Notes under the pieces: model-generated
What the model saw: only the letters and a program-made list of their open reading frames with translations
What the model was told of the DNA's origin: nothing
The model's database searches: none
From: Bacteroidota bacterium
Lineage (GTDB): Bacteria; Bacteroidota; Bacteroidia; Chitinophagales; Chitinophagaceae
Length of the DNA stretch: 16,517 bases
Direction: 5' to 3'
Assembly (NCBI GenBank): GCA_947460795.1
Contig: CANHJA010000021.1
Span: 1-16,517 of the forward strand
Made by a program: the position numbers and the translations under genes
In this document: positions 5,241-12,141 of the stretch, one piece after another
Position numbering within the stretch: the first letter of the stretch is position 1
How the letters are laid out: every line of letters begins with the position of its first letter

Positions 5241-5280
5241 TATAAAAAAAACCGTTTCAATTGAAACGGTTTTTTTTATA
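5241..5280. terminator. Perfect 40-bp palindromic bidirectional terminator
   Basis: TATAAAAAAAACCGTTTCAA (5241-5260) is followed immediately by its exact reverse complement (5261-5280). The ACCGTTTCAA stem is flanked by A8 on one side and T8 on the other, so it can stop transcription from both dnaJ (plus) and the convergent L,D-transpeptidase gene (minus), which end 19 and 14 nt away. Confidence 0.93.
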
Positions 5281-5294
5281 TTATTTAAATGAAA

Positions 5295-6296
5295 TTATTT
5301 AGAAATTACGGTATCTATAATACCCGTTTTTGGGTTTTCTTTGACAGTAATATACGTGATTTTTCTATCCTTTGGTATATCATTGATGGATTTATATACA
5401 ATGGGCGCTTTATCATCCATCGGTTTAGCATTTACTTTCGATGCTGATTTAGAGATTGATTTTGCAGAAGCAGTTTCTGATTCAGTAGAACTGAAATCTT
5501 CAATGTTGTGCGAATTTAATTTTTTAGGCAAATTTAAATCCATCATATCGGCTTCTTGAGGCAAATGATTGATTTTATTTTTTAACCAATGTGAATTGGT
5601 CAAATATTGTTTGGATGCACTGTAAATAAATAAGCAGTCACCTCCTTTGATTCTGTCTATTATTTTGGGAGCTAAATTTGTTGGCAACGCCGGACAACCA
5701 TGACTTCTACCTAATCGTTGATTCTCTATAATGAAATCTTCACTTACATAATCAGCTCCGTGTATCACAATTGCTCTTTCATATGCATTGTTATTGAAAG
5801 CGCCATCTATCCCATTTAATTTTAAAGAATATCCATTATTGCCTTCATATGTTTCGGCTGTAGTATAAAAACCTAAACTCGATTGGTGTGAATCATTGAT
5901 ATTGGAAAAATTAACTGCAAATTCTTCACCAGTTCCCATTCCGTGTGCTACCAATGTATTGAATAAAACTTTTTTGGATTTAATATCAATAACCCACATT
6001 CTTTTTTCATTGCTAGACAGCGTAAAATCACAGATAGACAATGTAGCTCCAAAAGAAATTTTTCCAGCTTCAACCATATTCAAATACCCATAATACCCAG
6101 CTTGAAAGGCATCAAACTTTAATTTATGATTTTTAGGGAATTTAATATTGTCGTAAACATATTTTATATATCGATCTGTTTTGGTAACAATGGCATTTTC
6201 ATTCTCGGTTTCAAAAGCAGCATTTGCATAAACGCTTTGCTGTAATGAAAAAATCATTACAAGTACGAATAATAATATATGCAGTTTTTTAACCAA
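5295..6296 (-). CDS. Secreted L,D-transpeptidase (YkuD_2 family)
   Basis: L,D-transpeptidases use a catalytic cysteine to form 3-3 peptidoglycan crosslinks or attach proteins to the wall. A Sec signal peptide (about 1-26, ending YANA) sends this one to the periplasm. The catalytic signature is present: H179 in IVIHGADYVSE and the nucleophile in RSHGCPALP (S198-H199-G200-C201). The region VAHGMGTG..FSN..S.QSSLGFYTTAETY..NNGYSLKLNGID is typical of the murein L,D-transpeptidase catalytic family PF13645. After the domain (about residue 235 on) there is a roughly 100-aa tail with a Ser/Lys-rich linker (about 265-290) and a short terminal segment ending ITVKENPKTGIIDTVISK, which I do not recognise. 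The start codon is TTG at 6296: a stop lies two codons upstream, and the next ATG (M14) would destroy the signal peptide. The 333-aa product seems complete. Confidence 0.9.
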   Translation of the reverse strand: MVKKLHILLFVLVMIFSLQQSVYANAAFETENENAIVTKTDRYIKYVYDNIKFPKNHKLKFDAFQAGYYGYLNMVEAGKISFGATLSICDFTLSSNEKRMWVIDIKSKKVLFNTLVAHGMGTGEEFAVNFSNINDSHQSSLGFYTTAETYEGNNGYSLKLNGIDGAFNNNAYERAIVIHGADYVSEDFIIENQRLGRSHGCPALPTNLAPKIIDRIKGGDCLFIYSASKQYLTNSHWLKNKINHLPQEADMMDLNLPKKLNSHNIEDFSSTESETASAKSISKSASKVNAKPMDDKAPIVYKSINDIPKDRKITYITVKENPKTGIIDTVISK

Positions 6297-6392
6297 GAGT
6301 CACTTTTGAATAAAGTAAATGTAGGCCAAATTTTCAAAAACATGGCTTTATTAAAAGTTAAAAAATGTTAAAATTCACTATTTAACGGTAAA

Positions 6393-7349
6393 TCACTTAG
6401 ATTTTAGTACTTTTTTTACAGATTCAATGATGGCATTTGCAGTCAAGCCATATTTTTCAAGTAACTGCATGGGCGTTCCACTTTCACCAAAACTGTCTTT
6501 TACTGCCACATACTCTTGTGGGCAAGCAAAATGTGTCGATGCCACTTGTGCAATGCTATCTCCTAGTCCGCCATTTTGTTGATGTTCTTCAGCAGTAACA
6601 ATGCATTTTGTTTTAGTAATTGATTTTACAACAGCATCTATATCCAAAGGTTTAATGGTATGAATATTGATTAAATCGCAAGAGATTCCTTCTTTTTCTA
6701 ATTGCTCAACCGCTTTCATTGCTTCCCAAACCATATGTCCACAAGCAAAAATACTTACATCGGTTCCTTCATTGATAACTTGTGCTTTTCCAATTTCAAA
6801 TGGTACATCTAATGGAGTAAAATTAGGCCATTTTGGTCTTCCAAAACGCAAGTACACAGGTCCATCGTGCGAAGCAATAGCCATAGTAGCTGCTTTTGTT
6901 TGATTGAAGTCACAAGGAACAATAACTGTCATTCCTGGCAACATTTTCATCATTCCAATATCTTCTAACACTTGATGTGTAGCGCCATCTTCACCCAAAG
7001 TTAAACCTGCGTGAGAAGCACAAATTTTTACATTTTTACCACTGTAAGCAACACTTTGACGAATTTGATCATAAACTCTTGAAGTAGAAAAGTTAGCAAA
7101 AGTTGTTGTGTAAGGGATTTTTCCACCAATAGTCATTCCTGCTGCAATTCCGATCATATTTGCTTCAGCAATTCCGCATTGTACGAATCGATCTGGAAAA
7201 TCTTTCATAAAGGCATTTAACTTCAATGAGCCCGCTAAATCGGCAGTCAATGCAACTACATTTGGATTGGTTTTGGCAATTTCATGAATCCCTTCACCAA
7301 ATCCACCCCTTGTTTCTTTTTCGTTTTGTACAGGAAAATCTTTAAGCAT
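6393..7349 (-). CDS. Transketolase, C-terminal subunit (split enzyme)
   Basis: Transketolase moves two-carbon units between sugar phosphates in the pentose phosphate pathway. In many bacteria it is split into two chains, and this 318-aa protein corresponds to the second: the pyrimidine-binding and C-terminal domains. FVQCGIAEANMIGIAAGM contains the glutamate (E62) that activates thiamine diphosphate; ASHAGLTLGEDGATHQ and PVYLRFGRPKWP are family blocks; the C-terminal domain covers about 185-318. The frame opens at TTG 7355, but I chose ATG at 7349 because the -7 promoter element covers 7353-7360. The N-terminal chain (diphosphate-binding half) is not next to it: upstream is divergent ispD and downstream the L,D-transpeptidase. 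It must therefore lie elsewhere in the genome. 1-deoxyxylulose-5-phosphate synthase is an alternative only in the loose sense of a related fold; the length argues against it. Confidence 0.93.
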   Translation of the reverse strand: MLKDFPVQNEKETRGGFGEGIHEIAKTNPNVVALTADLAGSLKLNAFMKDFPDRFVQCGIAEANMIGIAAGMTIGGKIPYTTTFANFSTSRVYDQIRQSVAYSGKNVKICASHAGLTLGEDGATHQVLEDIGMMKMLPGMTVIVPCDFNQTKAATMAIASHDGPVYLRFGRPKWPNFTPLDVPFEIGKAQVINEGTDVSIFACGHMVWEAMKAVEQLEKEGISCDLINIHTIKPLDIDAVVKSITKTKCIVTAEEHQQNGGLGDSIAQVASTHFACPQEYVAVKDSFGESGTPMQLLEKYGLTANAIIESVKKVLKSK

Positions 7350-7352
7350 GCG

Positions 7353-7381
7353 CAAAAATAATAAAAAGTAGTTAGTCGCAA
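7353..7381 (-). promoter_or_regulatory. Promoter of transketolase C-half, near-leaderless
   Basis: On the minus strand TTG (7381-7379), an 18-nt spacer and TATTTTTG (7360-7353) fit the Bacteroidota -33/-7 consensus. Only 3 nt separate the -7 element from the ATG at 7349, so the transcript would begin at or beside the start codon. Confidence 0.6.
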
Positions 7382-7454
7382 GTACAAAGTTGGAAGATTT
7401 TTTTAATTCATTTATTCACAATTATAAGAAACAATAAAATTGTAGAAAAAATAT

Positions 7455-7462
7455 TAGTTTTG
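7455..7462 (+). promoter_or_regulatory. -7 element TAGTTTTG of ispD, near-leaderless
   Basis: TAGTTTTG is an exact TAnnTTTG match with only 4 nt between it and the ispD ATG at 7467. There is no clear -33 TTG at the usual spacing, which lowers confidence. If used, the message would have almost no leader. Confidence 0.45.
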
Positions 7463-7466
7463 ACAA

Positions 7467-8141
7467 ATGAAATATGCAGTAATTGTAGCTGGAGGTGTTG
7501 GCACAAGAATGAAAAGTAGTGTTCCTAAGCAGTTTTTACTTTTAAATGAAAAGCCTATTTTGTATCACACTATTCAAGCGTTTCAATCAGCTATTGCGGA
7601 TATTAAAATAATTTTAGTGTTGCCTGAGGAATATTTATCGCAACAATATTATTTACATTCTCTTTCTGACAACATCAATGATATACAGGTTGTATCTGGC
7701 GGAAACACTCGTTTTCAATCAGTAAAAAACGGATTAAATGCCATTCAAACAGACGGAATTGTATTTATCCATGATGGAGTTAGGCCATTTATTAGTCAAA
7801 GTTTACTAGAAAATTGTTATCAAACTGCTTTAGAAAAAGGCAATGCAGTTCCTTGTGTTTTGATAAAAGACAGTTTGCGTAAAGTATTTACGGCTAACAA
7901 TGAATACGCCAATAGAGAGGAATTTAGAGCCATTCAAACGCCTCAAACATTTCAAATTGCTCAAATAAAAAATGCATTTGAACAACCTTATCAAACGTCG
8001 TTTACAGATGAAGCCTCCGTTTTAGAAAATATGGGTGTTGAAATAAATTTAATTGATGGAATGGATGAAAATATAAAAATCACCAATCCTTTTGATTTAA
8101 AAATTGCTGAAATAATTATCAATCAATCACCGATTATTTAG
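7467..8141 (+). CDS. ispD: IspD, MEP cytidylyltransferase
   Basis: IspD joins CTP to 2-C-methyl-D-erythritol 4-phosphate in the non-mevalonate isoprenoid pathway, in the cytoplasm. The 224-aa protein carries the nucleotide-binding start VIVAGGVGTRM...PKQFLLL (6-26), VSGGNTRFQSVKNGL (76-90), the IHDGVRPF block (101-108), R150 before QTPQTF (157-162), TDEASVLE (180-187) and IKITNPFDL with K204 near the C terminus. These match the known catalytic and CTP-binding residues of the family. The length is normal, and no IspF domain is fused. Its 3' end overlaps by 8 bp the 3' end of the convergent lipoprotein gene. It is divergent from the transketolase half, with 117 bp between starts. Identification is firm. 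Confidence 0.96.
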   Translation: MKYAVIVAGGVGTRMKSSVPKQFLLLNEKPILYHTIQAFQSAIADIKIILVLPEEYLSQQYYLHSLSDNINDIQVVSGGNTRFQSVKNGLNAIQTDGIVFIHDGVRPFISQSLLENCYQTALEKGNAVPCVLIKDSLRKVFTANNEYANREEFRAIQTPQTFQIAQIKNAFEQPYQTSFTDEASVLENMGVEINLIDGMDENIKITNPFDLKIAEIIINQSPII

Positions 8142-9174
8142 AAGAAATTCCGACAAATTTCAAAGCCTTCGTGTAAGAACCAAATAAAATTGAATCATTG
8201 GTTGCTTTAGAAAATTGAATCTGATTTGAATTTACAGTCGCTCTTGATGAAAATAATCCCAATACATTTTCACCTTTCATGTTCGTATAATAAGGTTTTA
8301 TTTGATCATAGGTAATTCCTCCTTGAGAAGAAGTAACATCAATATAGGTTTTTAATTCTTGACCTGCTGCAGCGATCACAACATCTGGAGTATCCAAAAA
8401 GCGAGTTATATTATTGCCAGCTGGAGCTATTTCTCCTTGCAATGCTCTGTAAAAATCCTCTGCAGAAACGGATATATTCATTGGTGAATTTTCATTCGGA
8501 ATGCTTTTCACTAAAGGAATTAGTTTTACAACACTTGTAATTTTAACGGGATTATAAGCGCTGTTTTTTTCTTCATATCGAAAGCGAAGATATAAATCGA
8601 AAATGCTCACATTCGCTGGTGTGTTCCAAGTAAAATTACTGAAGCTCACTCCTACTTGTGCAAAATTTAATTTATCGCTGGTAACAGGTCTCGAAATAAC
8701 AATTTTAGTATTGTCTAACACATCGGTTTCTCCAAAAACGATTTTACCTGTATTTAGATTTTTTACAACCAATTTATATTTCTTAGTAGGGTCTAACAAC
8801 TCTTTAAATTTGTAGGCATAATTTGGCGTATTCACAAAAATCCCTGAGTCTTTATAATATCCTTCTAGATTTAAATCTACTTTTTTTAACAAGATAGAAT
8901 CCACTGCATTCAGCCCTGCATATTTATACATTTTGACTTCAATATTATTAAAATACAAAGAATCTACATTTTGCGCAATTAAAAGGTTGCTATTTTTTTC
9001 ATCATAAAATCCTTTTGTAATTTTCATGTAATGTGCGGTATCAGTTCGCGACAACAATCCAAATACTACGGTATAATCTTTGTAATCAGCCCCAACCTTA
9101 AAATCGGTAGAGCAAGCACTGGCTAATATAACGATACCCAAAAGAGAAAATAGATACTTAATTGAATTTTTCAT
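8134..9174 (-). CDS. Lipoprotein of unknown function (346 aa)
   Basis: The N terminus MKNSIKYLFSLLGIVILASAC has a hydrophobic core ending in Cys21, so this is a probable lipoprotein. The frame is open up to an ATG at 9216, but I chose ATG 9174: it gives the proper signal peptide, and the -7 element TATTTTTG lies between the two starts. The mature protein begins STDFKVGADYKDYTVVFGLLSRTDTAHYMKITKGF (22-56). This resembles a widespread Bacteroidota lipoprotein type in which 'vvyGLL...DT.hYikInKaF' opens a beta-sandwich-like domain, sometimes filed under DUF4249; I am not certain of that. Further conserved-looking parts are YKFKELLDPTKKYKLVVKN and FDLYLRFRYEE. No enzyme motif is visible. Its stop overlaps ispD by 8 bp. 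Confidence 0.82.
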   Translation of the reverse strand: MKNSIKYLFSLLGIVILASACSTDFKVGADYKDYTVVFGLLSRTDTAHYMKITKGFYDEKNSNLLIAQNVDSLYFNNIEVKMYKYAGLNAVDSILLKKVDLNLEGYYKDSGIFVNTPNYAYKFKELLDPTKKYKLVVKNLNTGKIVFGETDVLDNTKIVISRPVTSDKLNFAQVGVSFSNFTWNTPANVSIFDLYLRFRYEEKNSAYNPVKITSVVKLIPLVKSIPNENSPMNISVSAEDFYRALQGEIAPAGNNITRFLDTPDVVIAAAGQELKTYIDVTSSQGGITYDQIKPYYTNMKGENVLGLFSSRATVNSNQIQFSKATNDSILFGSYTKALKFVGISSK

Positions 9175-9179
9175 TGTAG

Positions 9180-9187
9180 CAAAAATA
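9180..9187 (-). promoter_or_regulatory. -7 element TATTTTTG of the 346-aa lipoprotein
   Basis: The minus strand reads TATTTTTG, an exact TAnnTTTG match that ends 5 nt before the ATG at 9174. This supports the shorter start and predicts a leader of only a few nucleotides. No clear -33 TTG is seen. Confidence 0.5.
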
Positions 9188-9228
9188 CTATTTTTTACTT
9201 TAAAACGTAAAAGCATGTTTTGATATCG

Positions 9229-9236
9229 TATTTTCG
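9229..9236 (+). promoter_or_regulatory. Weak -7 element of argS
   Basis: TATTTTCG differs from TAnnTTTG at one position (C for T) and lies 18 nt before the argS ATG. It is divergent from the lipoprotein promoter at 9180-9187, which is 42 bp away. Confidence 0.35.
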
Positions 9237-9254
9237 CAACCTAAAGATAAAATA

Positions 9255-11027
9255 ATGAGTCTTATACAAGAAATAAAAGTGAATGCTGCCAAGGTGTTGA
9301 ATGAAATTTATCAAATAGAATTTCCAATTGAAAGTGTTCAAGTGAATGATACAAAACCAGAATTTGAGGGTGATTACACGATTGTTACATTCCCATTTAC
9401 AAAACAAACCAAACAAAAACCAGAAGAAGTGGCTGAAAAATTAGGCACTGCATTGGTAGCTCTAAATACTATTTTTACGTCGTATAATGTGATTAAAGGT
9501 TTTTTAAATTTAGAAATTAGCAATGCCTATTTCAATGATTTTTTAGTGGCTAATTATACCAATACAACTTTTGGACAATCTGCTTCTAATGGCCAAAAAG
9601 TGATGATTGAATATTCATCTCCCAATACCAATAAACCGATTCATTTCGGTCATTTAAGAAATATTTTTCTTGGTTACTCATTGGCAAATATTTTAAAAGA
9701 AACAGGGCATGAAGTAATTAAAGCCAATTTAATAAATGATAGAGGCATTCATATTTGCAAAAGTATGGTTGCTTGGATAAGAGAAGGGAATGGAGCAACG
9801 CCAACGTCTACAGGCATCAAAGGAGATCATTTAGTAGGTGATTATTATGTTTTATACAATGATTTATTTAAAAAAGAAGTGGGCGTTTTAGTTGAGCAAG
9901 GATTAGAAAAAGAAGTTGCAGAAAAACAAGCTCCTATTTTAATTGAAGCACAAGAATTACTTCGCAAATGGGAAGCCAATGATGAAGATACAATTCAATT
10001 GTGGAAGACGATGAACGGATGGGTGTATGAAGGTTTTGATGTTACATTTAAAAAATTAGGTGTCGATTTTGATAAATTTTATTATGAAAGCAATACCTAT
10101 TTATCTGGCAAAGAAGTTGCTCTAAAGGGTTTAAAAAACAATGTTTTATATCAAAAAGAAGATCACTCTGTTTGGATTGATTTAGAAGCCGATGGCTTGG
10201 ATCAAAAATTACTTTTGCGTGGTGATGGCACCTCGGTATACATGACACAGGATATTGGAACCGCCATCTTAAAATACAACGATTATCAAATGGATAAATC
10301 TGTGTATGTAATTGGAGATGAGCAAAATTATCATATGCAAGTTTTGAAATTAATTCTTCAAAAATTACAAGAACCTTGCGCCGATGGCATTTACCATTTG
10401 TCATATGGCATGGTTGAACTCCCGAATGGCAAAATGAAAAGTCGTGAAGGAAATGTGGTAGATGCTGATGACATGGTCGCTGAAATGACAAGCATTGCAC
10501 AAAAAAATACCGAAGAACTAGGGAAAGTAGAAGGATTTACAAATGAAGAATTGTTGAATTTATATAATACCCTTGGTTTAGGCGCTTTGAAGTTTTATTT
10601 GTTACGAGTTGATCCTAAAAAGAAAATGATTTTCAATCCTGAAGAAAGTATCGATTTTCATGGATTTACAGGTCCATTTATTCAATATACACATGCGCGT
10701 ATTTCTTCGATATTAAGAAAAGCAAATGATATAGAATTAAAAAGTGTTGCCATCGAAATGACCGCACAAGAAAAAGGATTATTAAAACAAATAGAGCAAT
10801 TTCCAACCTTATTATTACAAGCAGCAGCAGAATACAATCCTTCTTTAGTTTGCATTTATATTTTCAATTTGGCCAAAGAATATAATAGTTTTTTAGCCAA
10901 TCATTCTATTTTAAAAGCAGATACGAATGAGCAAATGATTTTCAGATTACAAATAAGCACTTTGGTAAAAAATGTTTTGGCTAAAGGATTAAATTTAATT
11001 GGAATCAATGCACCCGAAAGAATGTAG
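9255..11027 (+). CDS. argS: Arginyl-tRNA synthetase
   Basis: ArgS charges tRNA-Arg with arginine and is essential for translation. It is a class I synthetase. The 590-aa protein has the N-terminal Add1 domain (about 1-110, with PEFEGDYTIVTFPF at 35-48), then the HIGH motif in SSPNTNKPIHFGHLRN (H130-F-G-H133), then the catalytic core with the KMSKS counterpart KMKSREGNVV (393-402). The C-terminal anticodon-binding DALR domain is recognisable from YTHARISSILRK (about 477-488) to the end. The length is usual for the family. The ATG at 9255 follows an A-rich leader without Shine-Dalgarno. The gene stands alone, with the divergent lipoprotein gene upstream and the serine hydrolase 103 nt downstream. 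Identification is firm. Confidence 0.98.
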   Translation: MSLIQEIKVNAAKVLNEIYQIEFPIESVQVNDTKPEFEGDYTIVTFPFTKQTKQKPEEVAEKLGTALVALNTIFTSYNVIKGFLNLEISNAYFNDFLVANYTNTTFGQSASNGQKVMIEYSSPNTNKPIHFGHLRNIFLGYSLANILKETGHEVIKANLINDRGIHICKSMVAWIREGNGATPTSTGIKGDHLVGDYYVLYNDLFKKEVGVLVEQGLEKEVAEKQAPILIEAQELLRKWEANDEDTIQLWKTMNGWVYEGFDVTFKKLGVDFDKFYYESNTYLSGKEVALKGLKNNVLYQKEDHSVWIDLEADGLDQKLLLRGDGTSVYMTQDIGTAILKYNDYQMDKSVYVIGDEQNYHMQVLKLILQKLQEPCADGIYHLSYGMVELPNGKMKSREGNVVDADDMVAEMTSIAQKNTEELGKVEGFTNEELLNLYNTLGLGALKFYLLRVDPKKKMIFNPEESIDFHGFTGPFIQYTHARISSILRKANDIELKSVAIEMTAQEKGLLKQIEQFPTLLLQAAAEYNPSLVCIYIFNLAKEYNSFLANHSILKADTNEQMIFRLQISTLVKNVLAKGLNLIGINAPERM

Positions 11028-11109
11028 TTGAAAGTATAAGTATTTTTCAATGAATAAAAATTTGAGTTTAATCATGCATATTAAGCGATAGAGAAATTTT
11101 ATTCTCATT

Positions 11110-11117
11110 TATATTTG
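11110..11117 (+). promoter_or_regulatory. -7 element TATATTTG of the serine hydrolase
   Basis: TATATTTG is an exact TAnnTTTG match with 13 nt between it and the ATG at 11131. It indicates independent transcription from argS. No clear -33 TTG at the expected distance. Confidence 0.45.
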
Positions 11118-11130
11118 CAAAAAATTACTG

Positions 11131-12138
11131 ATGAGAATTGTCGTAAGAAGAAAACACCTGATTTATACATTTATTATAACCGTTGTATTGTGCATAGTCA
11201 GTACTTTTTACATCACTGAAAAATTTTTTACCTATGAAAATGATTCCAAAAATGCTCTAGATCAATACAGGGTTTGTGAAGATAAAGTAATTCGTAATAA
11301 AAATTATAAATTCACATCCCCCATTCTTTATATCGAAAATGAATGTGAATCGCCTAGTTTAAATCCATTAAAAAGTTCATTGCAAAATGTAATTGATCAA
11401 TATATAGCCAATCAAAAAATTCATACAGCATCTATATTTTTAAAAAAATTCAATACAAATGAATCGTTATTAATTAATAACAATGAAAAATATGCGCCTG
11501 GTTCTTTATTGAAAATATCAATTATGATTGCCATTTTAAAAATGAGTGAAAAAGACAATGAATTACTAAATAAAAAAATAACATTTATTCAGACTTCAAA
11601 AAATAACAAAGTCCAAACCATTGTATCAAATTCAATTAAAATTGGCCAATCATATTCTATAAAAGAATTATTAAAATATATGATTGTATATTCTGATAAC
11701 AATGCAGCCAGTTTAATTGCAAAAAATATTGATGGAAACATTATAAAATCATTATTTTCAGATATTGGATTAAATGTACCTGATTTAAATTCAAACGATT
11801 TATTTTTAAATATAAATGAACTTTCCTTTTTCATGAGGGTAATTTACAACGGGAGTTATTTAACAAATGCCAATTCAGAATTTGCGTTGGAATTATTGTC
11901 ACATGGTGATTACAAGAATGGCCTTTTAAAGGATATCCCTTCCGATATTATTGTAGCACATAAATTTGGAGAATCAGGAAATGAAGTTGAAAAACAACTG
12001 CATGAAACAGGAATCATTTATGCGAATAACAATCCTTATTTAATAACTGTTATGACTAAAGGAAATAATAGAGATGAATTAGCATACTTCATTTCTGAGA
12101 TATCAAAAACAGTTTACCAATACAATTCGACCAATTAA
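11131..12138 (+). CDS. Membrane-anchored class A beta-lactamase-fold hydrolase
   Basis: A hydrophobic segment (about 9-30) after MRIVVRRKH anchors the protein with its domain in the periplasm. The domain has the serine-hydrolase motifs of the beta-lactamase2 family: SxxK as S125-L-L-K128 in YAPGSLLKI, and SDN at 188-190 in IVYSDNNAASLI. The third motif is HKFG (277-280) where true class A enzymes have K[TS]G. The omega-loop glutamate of ExxLN is not evident: the corresponding stretch reads VPDLNSNDLFLNINELSFF. Such proteins are common in Bacteroidota as 'serine hydrolase', and antibiotic hydrolysis should not be assumed. A DD-peptidase or other cell-wall role is possible. Start ATG 11131 is supported by the promoter element upstream. 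The stop is only 3 bp from the convergent phosphatase gene. The protein (335 aa) seems intact. Confidence 0.85.
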   Translation: MRIVVRRKHLIYTFIITVVLCIVSTFYITEKFFTYENDSKNALDQYRVCEDKVIRNKNYKFTSPILYIENECESPSLNPLKSSLQNVIDQYIANQKIHTASIFLKKFNTNESLLINNNEKYAPGSLLKISIMIAILKMSEKDNELLNKKITFIQTSKNNKVQTIVSNSIKIGQSYSIKELLKYMIVYSDNNAASLIAKNIDGNIIKSLFSDIGLNVPDLNSNDLFLNINELSFFMRVIYNGSYLTNANSEFALELLSHGDYKNGLLKDIPSDIIVAHKFGESGNEVEKQLHETGIIYANNNPYLITVMTKGNNRDELAYFISEISKTVYQYNSTN

Positions 12139-12141
12139 ATT

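Noticed and set aside
9175..9216. Longer start for the 346-aa lipoprotein
   Set aside because: It would place 14 charged residues before the signal peptide and start upstream of the -7 element at 9180-9187.
10048..10500. 150-aa minus-strand frame inside argS
   Set aside because: The His/Cys-rich translation is what the complement of an AT-rich coding frame gives; argS is intact across it.
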